Shown here: positions 1-8,679 of the stretch, piece by piece
How positions within the stretch are numbered: position 1 is the stretch's first letter
Layout: each line of letters starts with the position of its first letter
Assembly (NCBI GenBank): GCA_015060685.1
Contig: SUXZ01000018.1
Coordinates: forward strand, 1-60,315
Source of the DNA: Mediterranea massiliensis
GTDB taxonomy: Bacteria > Bacteroidota > Bacteroidia > Bacteroidales > Bacteroidaceae
Direction of reading: 5' to 3'
DNA: 60,315 nt
Translations under genes and position numbers: made by a program
Notes under the pieces: model-generated
The model's database searches: none
Seen by the model: only the letters and a program-made list of their open reading frames with translations
Told to the model about the DNA's origin: nothing

Positions 1-61
1 GATAAGGACTTTTTAAAATACAATCCAAATGTTTTCGGAAATATTTTCTAAAATTATCCAT
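1..61 (-). CDS. 5' end of an unidentified gene, cut by the window edge
   Basis: An ATG at 59-61 (minus strand) opens a frame of 20 codons that runs without a stop to the window edge; the peptide is basic and aromatic (begins MDNFRKYFRK). A very good Bacteroidales-type promoter lies about 40 bases upstream, which is the main reason to believe the frame. The family cannot be recognised from 20 residues. A different start further left is possible. Confidence 0.45.
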   Translation of the reverse strand, partial: MDNFRKYFRKHLDCILKSPY

Positions 62-101
62 CCGATACCTTAACAGCGCACTCCCCTTGCGAAAGCGGGT
101 G

Positions 102-133
102 CAAAAGTACACACTTTATCATTAACAGCCAAA
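102..133 (-). promoter_or_regulatory. Bacteroidales-type promoter for the left-edge gene
   Basis: Read on the minus strand, TTTG (130-133) is followed after 20 bases by TACTTTTG (102-109), matching the Bacteroides sigma-ABfr consensus TTTG-N19/20-TAnnTTTG. The bases just after the -7 element (GCACCCGC...GGGGAGTGC) can fold into a short 5' hairpin. It drives transcription leftward, toward the gene cut by the edge. Confidence 0.7.
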
Positions 134-268
134 CAAAAACAACACTTTTTTATGCTGAAAAACATATTTTTCCGTAAAAGGCTGATTATTAACTGTGAAT
201 TTTGAATTGTGAATTATAAAGTGGTGATGCGGTATATACCTTATTATATATATTATATAGGGAGGTTT

Positions 269-352
269 CACAAATATAGCTTCGAGAGGCCACAGATATA
301 GCTTCGTGAGCCAACGAAGATAGCTTCATGAGGCAACGAAGCTATATTTGTG
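269..352. repeat. Perfect 16-bp inverted repeat enclosing three direct repeats
   Basis: Arms 269-284 (CACAAATATAGCTTCG) and 337-352 are exact reverse complements. Between and within them the motif ATAGCTTCGTGAGGCAACGAA recurs about three times in degenerate form at 22-24 bp spacing (near 275, 297 and 321). It lies in the gap 62-426, between the left promoter and the terminator of the SGNH hydrolase gene. It may be a miniature mobile element or a nested palindrome; nothing else was seen in this gap. Confidence 0.7.
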
Positions 353-373
353 GAATAGAGATAGTAGGAGAAG

Positions 374-405
374 AAAAAAGGTGTACCCCATACGGAATAC
401 ACCTT
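374..405 (-). terminator. Intrinsic terminator of the SGNH hydrolase gene
   Basis: On the minus strand AAGGTGTA (398-405) pairs with TACACCTT (378-385) across a 12-base loop, followed by a U-rich stretch (373-379 region). It starts 21 bases after the stop codon of the gene at 427-1116. Confidence 0.8.
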
Positions 406-426
406 GATATACGTTTGAGAAAAGGA

Positions 427-1116
427 TTACTTTACCAAATCGATAAGTTGGTTGCAAATAACCTCCATACCCCTTACCGAAGGATGGCCCCATTGCTTTT
501 CCACATCTTTCAGCAACAGATTGGGAACATTGTAATGACGGCAGATTTCGTCGGCCGAAACAGTAACCGCCTCCGAAAGTTCCGAATTAGTGATATTATA
601 GATCTTTGCTTGCGGATAGAGTTGACGCAGGTTGTGCAGCATATAGGCAAATGCCGGACGGAAGTTATACAAATCGGCATTTGTCCAACCTTCGTATTGA
701 TACTCCCCTATCGGAACACCTGCCCAACTATCGTTTGTTCCACCAAAAATCAGGATAATATCGGGATTGCCCAAATGATGAAGGCGGGTAATAAACGAGC
801 GATCGGTATAATCTTCTTTATTGTAGCCCGTATGACAGATGGTAGAACCCGAGAACGAGTTGTTGCACACCAATTCATATCCCATCTTCGTAACAAACTG
901 ATGCCACCAAGTCTGCTCCACGCTATGCACATCGTTATTCTTGGCAATATCGCTATTCAAATCGGCACTATACCATGTAAAATTAGTGGCCGGCGAAAGA
1001 TGACCGGCAAAAGTAGAGTAAGAATCACCAAGAATAGCCACCTTTTGTTGGGCGGAAAGTGTTGCAACGCCAATACACATAAACAGCATTGCAAGCAGTA
1101 AAGTTTTCGTTTTCAT
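427..1116 (-). CDS. secreted SGNH/GDSL-type hydrolase
   Basis: A 229-residue exported esterase/lipase-like protein. Residues 1-22 form a signal peptide ending in LSA-QQ. Block I is GDSYS (30-34, Ser32 nucleophile), block III is GGTND (125-129), and the C-terminal block V His is in GHPS (about 210-213), so the SGNH catalytic set is present. Families of this shape deacetylate sugars or hydrolyse esters in the periplasm; the substrate is not evident. It is a single-gene unit with its own promoter (1140-1170) and terminator (374-405). The start is supported by the signal peptide and by the promoter 24 bases upstream. Confidence 0.85.
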   Translation of the reverse strand: MKTKTLLLAMLFMCIGVATLSAQQKVAILGDSYSTFAGHLSPATNFTWYSADLNSDIAKNNDVHSVEQTWWHQFVTKMGYELVCNNSFSGSTICHTGYNKEDYTDRSFITRLHHLGNPDIILIFGGTNDSWAGVPIGEYQYEGWTNADLYNFRPAFAYMLHNLRQLYPQAKIYNITNSELSEAVTVSADEICRHYNVPNLLLKDVEKQWGHPSVRGMEVICNQLIDLVK

Positions 1117-1139
1117 AAATAATAGATTTTAAGAACGCA

Positions 1140-1170
1140 CAAAAGTATGAAATTTCTCGAATAAAAAAGG
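1140..1170 (-). promoter_or_regulatory. promoter of the SGNH hydrolase gene
   Basis: TACTTTTG (1140-1147, minus strand) fits the TAnnTTTG -7 element. The -33 region is only T-rich (TTTT) and lies inside the preceding terminator hairpin. The transcript would have a leader of about 20 bases. Confidence 0.55.
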
Positions 1171-1194
1171 GATAACCCGAAGATTATCCCTTTT
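1163..1194 (-). terminator. Intrinsic terminator of the efflux operon
   Basis: AAAAGGGATAA (1165-1175) and TTATCCCTTTT (1184-1194) are exact inverted arms with an 8-base loop, followed on the minus strand by a T-rich run. It lies just after the stop of the last gene of the RND operon (1202). Confidence 0.85.
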
Positions 1195-1201
1195 GAAAGT
1201 A

Positions 1202-1495
1202 TTAAATGCTTTGTTCTATGTTCCAAACAAAAGCTCTCAGACCAAGTTGTTCAGTCTCCACATCCATTGCATGAAGTGCATCCAACAACGGTTGCACGCG
1301 CGCTTCCGGTACAACAGTGATGATTGCCGAGCACATACTGGGCCATGCGTGGCTGCCATAGTGAGGTTCACCAGTTTTGGATCCACGGCCTTGCACGTCT
1401 TGGAAATAGCTGAAACCACGGCAATTCAAGCGATCGAGCAAAGCGATGATGCGTTCGTAAAACGCTTGATCGAATGTTATAAGTACAGATTTCAT
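1202..1495 (-). CDS. PII-like transporter-associated protein (PG0541 type)
   Basis: A 97-residue soluble protein starting MKSVLITFDQAFYERIIALL. Its size, ferredoxin-like strand/helix pattern and place directly after an RND pump gene (11 bases) match the small PII-like proteins that accompany RND efflux operons in Bacteroidales (PG0541 family). The role is not established; a regulatory or sensing function on the pump is an inference. It is the last gene of the operon, followed at once by a terminator. Confidence 0.7.
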   Translation of the reverse strand: MKSVLITFDQAFYERIIALLDRLNCRGFSYFQDVQGRGSKTGEPHYGSHAWPSMCSAIITVVPEARVQPLLDALHAMDVETEQLGLRAFVWNIEQSI

Positions 1496-1506
1496 AATTT
1501 ACTGAT

Positions 1507-4500
1507 TTATTGTTTTTTTGCTTTAGTCATCTTGTCCTTATGAGACTGATAATAGTCGTTAAGCATACGTTGCTTGCGCAAACCGGCACGTTGACGTTTC
1601 ACACCGACACCTGCAAACGAGCAATAGAGTACAGGAATCAAAATCAACGTCATAATAGTAGAAACAGTCAGACCACCGATTACGGCAATACCCAACGGAC
1701 GCCACATTTCGGCACCTTCGCCTTGACCCACAGCCATCGGCACCATACCAAGAATGGTTGTCAACGTAGTCATCAATACCGGACGAAGACGGCTACGACC
1801 GGCCACAACAGCAGCACGAAGAGCCGACATTCCGCGTTCGCGACAAAGCATGGTATAGTCGATAAGCACAATACCGTTCTTCACTACGATACCAATCAAC
1901 ATGATACCACCCAACAAACTCATTACCGAAAGTGTTGTACCTGTAACAGCCAATGCCAACAAGATACCCGAGAAGGCGAATGGGATAGAGAACATGATGA
2001 TGAACGGATAGGTCATAGACTCGAACTGAGCGGCCATCACAATGAATACCAATATCACAATCAGTACGCCCAACATTCCAAGGTCGGCAAACGATTCCTG
2101 TTGATCTTCGTATGTACCCGATACTTGCACGGTGATACCCATTGGGAGTTCCATTTCGTCGATAATAGCATTAGCATCAGCAACCACATCACCCAGTGTA
2201 CCGGTTACAACGGCAGAAACGGTTACTACACGTTCGCGGTCTTTACGCTCGATAGTAGGAGGAGCATCGCGTTCAACCACCTTACCCAAGTCCTTGATAC
2301 GAACACCTTGACCTGTTGTAGGAGAGATAATCTTGATGTTCTCCAAGTCTTCGATGCTTGTACGATATTCGGGGGCAAAACGCACCTTCACGTCATACTC
2401 ATCACCATCTTCACGATAATAGGTAGCAGTAGCACCATTCACACGATTGCGCAAATACATGGAAGCAGTCGAAAGATTCAAGCCATGCAAAGCCAATTTC
2501 TCGCGATCGAAATCCACTTGATACTCCGGCTTATAATCTTGGCGAGAGATATTCACTTCACCCACACCGTCGATTGTCAACAATTTGGTTTTCAGTTCTT
2601 GCGAAATGCGGTCGGTTTCGTCGAAGTCGTAACCATACACTTCAAAGTCGGCAGTCGATTGGCCGCCCATGCCGCCTCCACCGCCACCCATTTGCACTTG
2701 GAAACGGGCAATTTCGGGATAAGCCTTTAAATCTTCACGCATTTCGTCGCAAATTTGTTCCAACGTCAAAGTACGCTGATCTGGATTCACCAACGAGATG
2801 TTGTAAGCAATGATGTGCGAACCGTTATCGCTCATCGAAGCAAATGTATTGTCTTCATCTGCCTGACCTACACGATAGTTACAAACTTCCATAGCATCGC
2901 CATAGCGGTTCATCCACTTTTCGGTCAGTTCGGCAGCAATGCGCTTAGAGTGTTCTGTACGTGTACCGATGGGCAACTGTACATTGATACCAATACGGCT
3001 GTTATCCTGAGAGGGGAAGAACTCGGTACCAATACTTCCGGCAGCAAGCAAACTGATTGCGAACAGAGCTAAACATCCCAAGATTACCTTAACACGATTG
3101 TGTACAGCCCAGTTGATGCGTTTCTTGTACCACTCGTCAAGGTTGTCGAGTTGACGTTCGATAGGCTTATAGAATGCCAAGAATATTTTGCTTGGCTTCT
3201 TTTGCAGTTTCAGGAAGTAAGCACACATCATCGGAGTGAAAGTAAGCGCCGAGATGGTAGATACGGTCATAATCACACACATCATCCAACCCAATTGCTC
3301 GAACAAGATACCCGCCATACCGGTTACCATGGTCAATGGGAAGAATACGGCAATCATGGTCAACGTAGAGGCAATAACCGAAATGGCCACCTCATTGGTT
3401 GCATGCACAGCAGCCTGCTTGGGAGCAGAACCACGTTCAATGTGTGTAGTAACATTCTCCAACACCACAATCGCATCGTCCACCACATTACCAATTGCAA
3501 TAGAAAGACACGACAATGAAATGATGTTCAATGAACCGCCATCTACAATACCCAGGTAGATGAACGAAGCAACCAATGACAAGGGGATTGTAATGGCAAT
3601 GATTACTGTTGCACGCCAGCGTCCCAAGAAGATGAATACCACCAATACAACGAACAGGATTGCATAGGAAATGGTTTCTGTCAAGCTATCAATGGTGTTC
3701 AAGATATTTTCGGAGGTATCCACAATTACACCCAACTTCACGTCCGAAGGCAGGTTCTTCTGCAATTGAGGAAGCATTTCGAGCACACGTTTTGAGATTT
3801 CCACCGAGTTACCTCCCGATTGCTTCTGAACGATAATCATCGCACCTTGTACTCCGTTGTTATAGGCCTCTTGCGCGCGCTCTTGCACACTGTCTTGTAC
3901 ACGAGCCACATCGCGCAGATAAACAACAGCACCATTGTACGAACCAACAACCAGATTTTCCATCTCCTTAGGATCGTTGAATTCGCCTTCTACACGCAAC
4001 GAATAAGTGTTGTTACCGATGTCGAATGTACCACCAGGGGTGTTGCGGTTTTCCGCACCAATCAATGAGCTGATAGTTTCTACCGTCAAGTTATAGGCAT
4101 CCAACTTGTTCGGGTCGCAATATACGTTGATTTCGCGTTGAGGCGCACCAGCAATTGACACGGTACCCACACCCGGCACACGCGCCAGGGGGTCAGCCAC
4201 CACATCGTCCAGAATCTTGTAAAGTGCCGGCTGGCTGTCCGTTGCCTGAGCCGAAAGCATCAGGATAGGAATCATGTCGGTACTGAACTTGAAGATAATT
4301 GGATTGTTCACGTCATCGGGAAGTGCCGATGTTACCATATCCAGTTTGTCGCGCACGTCATTGGTCAGCACGTCGATATCGTAACCGAATTCGAATTCAA
4401 GTGTTACCAACGACATGTTGTCTGAAGAACGAGAAGTGATGTGCTTCAAGTGCTCGACAGAGTTCAATGTATTTTCCAACGGACGAGTCACGTTGTTTTC

Positions 4501-4677
4501 AATATCCTCGGCACTGGCACCGGGATAGGCTGTCATTACCATAATGGTATTGGTCTCGATGTCTGGCAACAAGTCGATAGGCAACTTTGACAGCGAGAAG
4601 AGACCAAATATCGCTACTGCCACAAAGCAGAGCGAGGTCATAATCGGTCGTTTGACCGCTCCTTCGTATAGACTCAT
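1507..4677 (-). CDS. RND family efflux pump, inner-membrane permease (AcrB-like)
   Basis: A 1056-residue inner-membrane antiporter that exports drugs or hydrophobic compounds using the proton gradient. The usual RND plan is visible: TM1 at the N-terminus, a large periplasmic loop, a central TM block with the paired acidic residues VVDDAIVVLEN in TM4 (about residue 400), a second periplasmic loop holding a Gly-rich stretch (GGGGGGMGG), and a final TM block with GIVVKNGIVLIDY. The paired acids and hydrophobic TM segments favour the HAE1 drug-efflux class over the metal class. It lies 18 bases after the membrane-fusion gene in a complete tetR-tolC-mfp-rnd operon. Confidence 0.95.
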   Translation of the reverse strand: MSLYEGAVKRPIMTSLCFVAVAIFGLFSLSKLPIDLLPDIETNTIMVMTAYPGASAEDIENNVTRPLENTLNSVEHLKHITSRSSDNMSLVTLEFEFGYDIDVLTNDVRDKLDMVTSALPDDVNNPIIFKFSTDMIPILMLSAQATDSQPALYKILDDVVADPLARVPGVGTVSIAGAPQREINVYCDPNKLDAYNLTVETISSLIGAENRNTPGGTFDIGNNTYSLRVEGEFNDPKEMENLVVGSYNGAVVYLRDVARVQDSVQERAQEAYNNGVQGAMIIVQKQSGGNSVEISKRVLEMLPQLQKNLPSDVKLGVIVDTSENILNTIDSLTETISYAILFVVLVVFIFLGRWRATVIIAITIPLSLVASFIYLGIVDGGSLNIISLSCLSIAIGNVVDDAIVVLENVTTHIERGSAPKQAAVHATNEVAISVIASTLTMIAVFFPLTMVTGMAGILFEQLGWMMCVIMTVSTISALTFTPMMCAYFLKLQKKPSKIFLAFYKPIERQLDNLDEWYKKRINWAVHNRVKVILGCLALFAISLLAAGSIGTEFFPSQDNSRIGINVQLPIGTRTEHSKRIAAELTEKWMNRYGDAMEVCNYRVGQADEDNTFASMSDNGSHIIAYNISLVNPDQRTLTLEQICDEMREDLKAYPEIARFQVQMGGGGGGMGGQSTADFEVYGYDFDETDRISQELKTKLLTIDGVGEVNISRQDYKPEYQVDFDREKLALHGLNLSTASMYLRNRVNGATATYYREDGDEYDVKVRFAPEYRTSIEDLENIKIISPTTGQGVRIKDLGKVVERDAPPTIERKDRERVVTVSAVVTGTLGDVVADANAIIDEMELPMGITVQVSGTYEDQQESFADLGMLGVLIVILVFIVMAAQFESMTYPFIIMFSIPFAFSGILLALAVTGTTLSVMSLLGGIMLIGIVVKNGIVLIDYTMLCRERGMSALRAAVVAGRSRLRPVLMTTLTTILGMVPMAVGQGEGAEMWRPLGIAVIGGLTVSTIMTLILIPVLYCSFAGVGVKRQRAGLRKQRMLNDYYQSHKDKMTKAKKQ

Positions 4678-4695
4678 GTTTATTATTCAGTTAAG

Positions 4696-5712
4696 TTAGT
4701 TTTGTACTTCTACTTCTACGCCATCGGCCAAGTTTGTTTGTCCGGCAATTACCACTTGGGCATTGTTGTCCACACCCGAAATAAGTTCGTATTCACCATC
4801 CATGCGACGGCCCAATTCTACCTTGTTGTAAGAAACCTTGCCATCCTTATATACATATACAAAGCGGTCGCCCGAGCCGGCACGTTTCACTACGGCAAAG
4901 TCGGGAACTACCACGCGGTCGATAGTACCATAGTTGATGGTTACACGGGCAAACATACCCGGACGAACACGTTGGTCGCGGTTGTTCAGTTGGATTTCTA
5001 CAGGGAATGTACGTGTAGTGGGGTTGATGGTTGGATAAACCAAGCTAACAACGCCTTCGAACTCTTCGTCTTCGTAAACATCGAGTTTCACCTTTACGGT
5101 TGCACCCTTCTTAACCTTTGTGTAGTAGGCTTCCGACACGTTTACAATCAGCTTTACCGGAGTGATTTGCTCTACGGTCAAAACAGGAGTACCACCGCCA
5201 TACATATCGCCATTGTCGTAGTTGCGTGCAGTAACAATGCCGTTGATGGGGCTGAGCAACGAGGTGTTTTCAAGCAAGTTGTTGTATGATGTCTTCATCA
5301 CGTCCAAAGCCATCTTGGCAGCATCCCATTCCGACTTGGAAGCACCGCCTACCTTGAACAGCTCGTCAACGCGATTGAATTCGGTTTCCTTGTTGTCCAG
5401 TTGAAACTTCAATTGTTCCAGATTGGCAGCATCCATTGTAACAAGGCGTTGGCCTTTGGCTACTCTGTCGCCTACTTCTACCAGGATTTTGTCGATACGT
5501 ACAGGTGTAGAAGGTGCGATATTGTTCTTCACTTCTGCCTCTACGGTTGCTGTATATTCCTGAATCTGGTCAACAGGGCGAGTAGTAACTTGAGCCAATT
5601 TCACACGAGGTTTTTCGTCTGCGGTTTCAGTAGCAGTTTTGGTTTCACTGCTGGTGCATGCGCAAAAGGTGGCAACGGCCATCAGCGCAATCAGTTGAAA
5701 AGTCTTTTTCAT
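4696..5712 (-). CDS. RND efflux periplasmic adaptor (membrane-fusion) lipoprotein
   Basis: A 338-residue adaptor that bridges the inner-membrane pump and the TolC channel. The N-terminus has a lipobox (FCAC, acylated Cys near residue 19) followed by a Ser/Thr-rich linker. The lipoyl/barrel-sandwich halves surround a short coiled coil (about 100-150), with the typical LLSPINGIVTARNYDNGD at the second half. The later beta-barrel domain includes VRPGMFARVTI. It stands between the tolC and pump genes in the operon. Confidence 0.93.
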   Translation of the reverse strand: MKKTFQLIALMAVATFCACTSSETKTATETADEKPRVKLAQVTTRPVDQIQEYTATVEAEVKNNIAPSTPVRIDKILVEVGDRVAKGQRLVTMDAANLEQLKFQLDNKETEFNRVDELFKVGGASKSEWDAAKMALDVMKTSYNNLLENTSLLSPINGIVTARNYDNGDMYGGGTPVLTVEQITPVKLIVNVSEAYYTKVKKGATVKVKLDVYEDEEFEGVVSLVYPTINPTTRTFPVEIQLNNRDQRVRPGMFARVTINYGTIDRVVVPDFAVVKRAGSGDRFVYVYKDGKVSYNKVELGRRMDGEYELISGVDNNAQVVIAGQTNLADGVEVEVQN

Positions 5713-5754
5713 TTTTATGCTTTATATTTATGATTATCTTTCGTTGTAATTAAA

Positions 5755-7095
5755 TCAATAGTTTCTTCCCAAAACCAAATCGAGGTCGGCCTTGGCCACC
5801 AGGTAGTCGTAGATGGATTGGTTGTAAGTCAGTTCAGCTTGTGTGAGTTGTACTTGCGAGTTGTTCAGTTCGAGCACTGTACCCTTACCTACTTCGTAGC
5901 GTTTGCTCGAGATATCTACAGCCTTCTTGGCTTGCGCTACGTTTTCTTTGTTAGAGGACACCTGTTCCGAACTGGCCTTCATGTTCTTTTGGTAGCTTTG
6001 CATCTGCATATTGAGCTGACGCTCTACGTTGATGCGGTTCTGTTCCAATTGGTTAAGTTGGATGCGGTTGGTCTTCAACTTAGTGAAGTTGCTTGCGCGA
6101 TACAAGGGGATGCTCAGATTGAAAGCCAATGTCGAGCTGCCCGACCAAGAGTAGTCGAACACGTTCCAGTGGTTGTTGTAGAGCGACTGATATTGGTAGT
6201 TGATTTGCGCTCCCAACGTAGGCATGAAGCTGGTGTAAAGCGACTTGCGGTTTTGTTGCAACATCTTTCTGTTCAAGTCCAACTGACGCATGGTAGTGTT
6301 GTTCACCAAGCCTTCGTTGGTTTGCTCCATCTGGTTGGTGAAGACGCTGGTTTCGTAGTTTTCCAGGCTATCGTCTATCTTCAAATCCACATCGGCAGTG
6401 ATGCCCATCAGCACTTTCAGTTGCAGTTGGGAAAGGGCTACGGCATTGGCGGCCGAGATGACGTTAGGCTTCACGCTGTTCATTTGCACTTGGGCGCTAA
6501 TCTTGTCGAACTCGCTGACACGGCCTTGTTGGAACTTGGCGTTCACTACGTTGTAGTTCTCTTCGGCCACGGCAAAGCTTTGTTTCAACACTTCGTGCGA
6601 GTCTTGCGCCAACATCAGTTGGTAGTAGGCCTTGGTTACTTGGTTCACCAGGTCTTGCTTGGATGCACGCGCTTTCTCTACGGCCAGTTCAATGTCTGTC
6701 TTGGTCATCGACATGGCTTTGTACACAGTAGGTGCGAAGATGGGCAGACTGAGGCTTGCCACACCTGCAACGGTGTTTGTTCCGTCCTGTCCCATTTTGA
6801 ACTCCATGTCGTTCAGCTTCATCACGGCGGCTTGGATGGTGTGTTGCCATGAACCGGTCAAGCTTACTTCGGGCAGCAATGTTTGCCAGGTTTCCTTGTA
6901 GGCTGTCTTTTTCAGAGCAATCTCCTGGTCGGCCACTTTGATGGTGGGATTTTCACTTAGCGCAATTTCCAGCGCCTTGTCCAGTGTTAAAGTTAAAGTC
7001 TCTTTTACTTCTTGTGCTTGGGTGTAGCTTGCAAACAAGAACACCGATACAAGCATCAGTAACTTTCTGTTTACTAATAATCTTTGCATCTTCAT
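5755..7095 (-). CDS. TolC family outer-membrane efflux channel
   Basis: A 446-residue outer-membrane factor. A signal peptide (about residues 1-27, ending YTQA-QE) precedes two OEP repeats rich in long amphipathic helices (for example the Gln/Asn-rich helices around residues 160-220 and 360-430), which is the TolC alpha-barrel pattern. It forms the exit duct for the adjacent RND pump. It is the second gene of the operon, 17 bases after the tetR gene. Confidence 0.93.
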   Translation of the reverse strand: MKMQRLLVNRKLLMLVSVFLFASYTQAQEVKETLTLTLDKALEIALSENPTIKVADQEIALKKTAYKETWQTLLPEVSLTGSWQHTIQAAVMKLNDMEFKMGQDGTNTVAGVASLSLPIFAPTVYKAMSMTKTDIELAVEKARASKQDLVNQVTKAYYQLMLAQDSHEVLKQSFAVAEENYNVVNAKFQQGRVSEFDKISAQVQMNSVKPNVISAANAVALSQLQLKVLMGITADVDLKIDDSLENYETSVFTNQMEQTNEGLVNNTTMRQLDLNRKMLQQNRKSLYTSFMPTLGAQINYQYQSLYNNHWNVFDYSWSGSSTLAFNLSIPLYRASNFTKLKTNRIQLNQLEQNRINVERQLNMQMQSYQKNMKASSEQVSSNKENVAQAKKAVDISSKRYEVGKGTVLELNNSQVQLTQAELTYNQSIYDYLVAKADLDLVLGRNY

Positions 7096-7112
7096 TTTTG
7101 TGATTTAGTCTC

Positions 7113-7757
7113 TTATATTTGTTTTTTTAATTCAACGATAAATTCGTCCAATAGTTTAGTTCCCTTTTCGGTGGAGATGCCTCGCAAGGAGGTGAGTATG
7201 ATGGATTCGAACACGTCTTGGAAAGGATATTTCCGCAGAATGTCCGAGGTAAGCATCATCTCCATCCAGTTTTTCACCAATTCCTGGAAGATGGGGAAGT
7301 TTACGTCCTTCCGGAACAACCCTTGCTCCACGCCTTGGTAGAAGAAGTCGATGGTTTGTTGTGTATCCTTATGATGGCGGTTCATCATGGCTTCGTAGGC
7401 CTTGGGATACTTGTGCAGCTCTTCGATAAACTTGGAGTTGGTGTTGCGCGACATCTCGATGCTTCGTTTGTATCCGCGAAGTATCACTTCGAGCACGTTT
7501 TGCGAGGTGGCAAGCACTTCTTGCATATACAGCTCGGCATTCCGCTGATTCTGCCCGATGCAAGCCACAAGCAGGGTTTCCTTGTCTTCGAACACTTCGT
7601 AAAGGGTGCGCTTGCTGATGCCCAGCTGTGCGGCCAGTTCGTCCATCTTCAACCCCTTGATGCCACGTTCGCGGAAGTAGTGATTCGCCATTTCCACGAT
7701 GCGCTCGCGCAAATCGGAGCGGTTGTTGCCTGCGTTACTCTTTACTTGTTCTGCCAT
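7113..7757 (-). CDS. TetR/AcrR family regulator of the efflux operon
   Basis: A 214-residue repressor. The start is placed at the ATG at 7755-7757 (MAEQVKSNAG); the frame is open further upstream, but that extension would cover the promoter and the leader hairpin and has no family-like sequence. Residues 12-60 carry the TetR helix-turn-helix (MDELAAQLGISKRTLYEVFE). The C-terminal ligand domain is generic. As first gene of the operon it probably represses its own operon and responds to a pump substrate; this is inference from context. Confidence 0.92.
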   Translation of the reverse strand: MAEQVKSNAGNNRSDLRERIVEMANHYFRERGIKGLKMDELAAQLGISKRTLYEVFEDKETLLVACIGQNQRNAELYMQEVLATSQNVLEVILRGYKRSIEMSRNTNSKFIEELHKYPKAYEAMMNRHHKDTQQTIDFFYQGVEQGLFRKDVNFPIFQELVKNWMEMMLTSDILRKYPFQDVFESIILTSLRGISTEKGTKLLDEFIVELKKQI

Positions 7758-7772
7758 CTGTTTTCTTGAATT

Positions 7773-7807
7773 AAAAAGCCGCTTTATCCTCCTTCGGTAA
7801 AGCGGCT
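7773..7807 (-). promoter_or_regulatory. leader hairpin / candidate TetR operator or attenuator
   Basis: AGCCGCTTTA (7777-7786) and TAAAGCGGCT (7798-7807) are exact 10-bp inverted arms. On the minus strand the second arm is followed by TTTTT (7773-7777), so the RNA could form a small terminator at the very start of the tetR leader; as DNA it is a dyad suitable for a TetR dimer. The loop contains GGAGG. Confidence 0.65.
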
Positions 7808-7808
7808 G

Positions 7809-7816
7809 CAAATATA
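7809..7816 (-). promoter_or_regulatory. -7 element of the efflux operon promoter
   Basis: TATATTTG (minus strand) matches TAnnTTTG. The -33 region is T-rich without a clear TTTG. Transcription would begin within or just before the 7777-7807 dyad. Confidence 0.55.
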
Positions 7817-7858
7817 GCAAGAAAACTATTTACGAGAGAAAAGTTTTCTTCGTTTTTT

Positions 7859-7889
7859 GCGCGATATTAATAAATATTATACATCGCGC
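7859..7889. promoter_or_regulatory. GCGCGAT/ATCGCGC dyad upstream of the efflux operon
   Basis: GCGCGAT (7859-7865) and ATCGCGC (7883-7889) are exact inverted arms around an AT-only spacer of 17 bases. There is no U-tract, so it is not a classical terminator for the upstream gene. It could be a second operator. Confidence 0.4.
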
Positions 7890-7905
7890 CGAGAAATGGA
7901 ATAGT

Positions 7906-8535
7906 TTAGTTTCGCAATTGGATAAGATAGGGTTCGATGGTGCTTGCATTTTCGCTCGTTTCCTGCTCGAATTGCTTCTTCAATTCGGGCTTTCCGGCAA
8001 GCAATTGCAGCATACGTTCGCGGCCAACAAACTCCGAGCGGCCGGTTTCCATGTTCAGCTCGTAATACACTCGTTCGTCCGTCAGACCGGATGCCTGGAT
8101 GGCATCGCCTACCTCACCGCCCAACTTGGGTGTATGTTCGGGCACAATGTTACCGGTGGCTACTTGTCCCACGGGTTGGGCGGCATAGAACACCGTTCCG
8201 TTCACCCACAATGCCTTGGCATACCAGTTGCCCAAGCGGAATTTCTTGTAGCGCATCTTCTTGCAGTTCACATAGAGTGTGGTGTCTATCTGCACGGCAA
8301 AGCAGCGGCGCTTCAGGTAGCGGCCCATGCTGGTATTGTCGTCGGCCGAGATGCGATAGTCGGCTCCTCCCATCAGGTTGATTTGGTTCTTCGTGCGCTT
8401 CTGCACTTGCAGAATAGTTACGGTATCTCCCTTGCCTTCGGCCAAGTCATTCAACGAGGCAAACATCACTTGCTGGGCATGGCTCAGCGGGATGAACATA
8501 AGCAACAAGAACAGACTGATTATAAGTTTTTTCAT
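7906..8535 (-). CDS. secreted protein of unknown function
   Basis: I do not recognise this 209-residue protein. Residues 1-20 form a clear signal peptide (ending LSHA-QQ). The mature part has a basic middle (KRRCFAVQ, CKKMRYKKFRLG) with two Cys near residues 79 and 91 that may form a disulfide, a Gly-rich stretch (VATGNIVPEHTPKLGGEVGD) and a charged C-terminal helix. No catalytic motif is visible. It is a single gene between the efflux operon and the M56/TonB operon. Confidence 0.75.
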   Translation of the reverse strand: MKKLIISLFLLLMFIPLSHAQQVMFASLNDLAEGKGDTVTILQVQKRTKNQINLMGGADYRISADDNTSMGRYLKRRCFAVQIDTTLYVNCKKMRYKKFRLGNWYAKALWVNGTVFYAAQPVGQVATGNIVPEHTPKLGGEVGDAIQASGLTDERVYYELNMETGRSEFVGRERMLQLLAGKPELKKQFEQETSENASTIEPYLIQLRN

Positions 8536-8679
8536 ACGATTCAGACTTAATTCCTAATATTGGGAGCGAAAGTAGTGATTTTCTTGCAGATTATTTACTT
8601 GAATGGGAAATATTTTCTGTTAAATGACAATTTCACGGTAGTGGCATGGCACTTCCTCGACATCGTTGCGACAACATTT

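Noticed and set aside
328..1101. Plus-strand open frame of 257 codons
   Set aside because: It is antisense to the SGNH hydrolase, lacks family features, and starts inside the inverted-repeat region.
1510..2730. Long plus-strand open frame of 406 codons opposite the RND pump gene
   Set aside because: Rich in His, Thr and Gln in the way antisense shadows of this composition are; the opposite strand encodes a clear RND pump.
5818..6852. 344-codon plus-strand frame opposite the tolC gene
   Set aside because: Antisense shadow of a well-supported TolC family gene; no domain visible.
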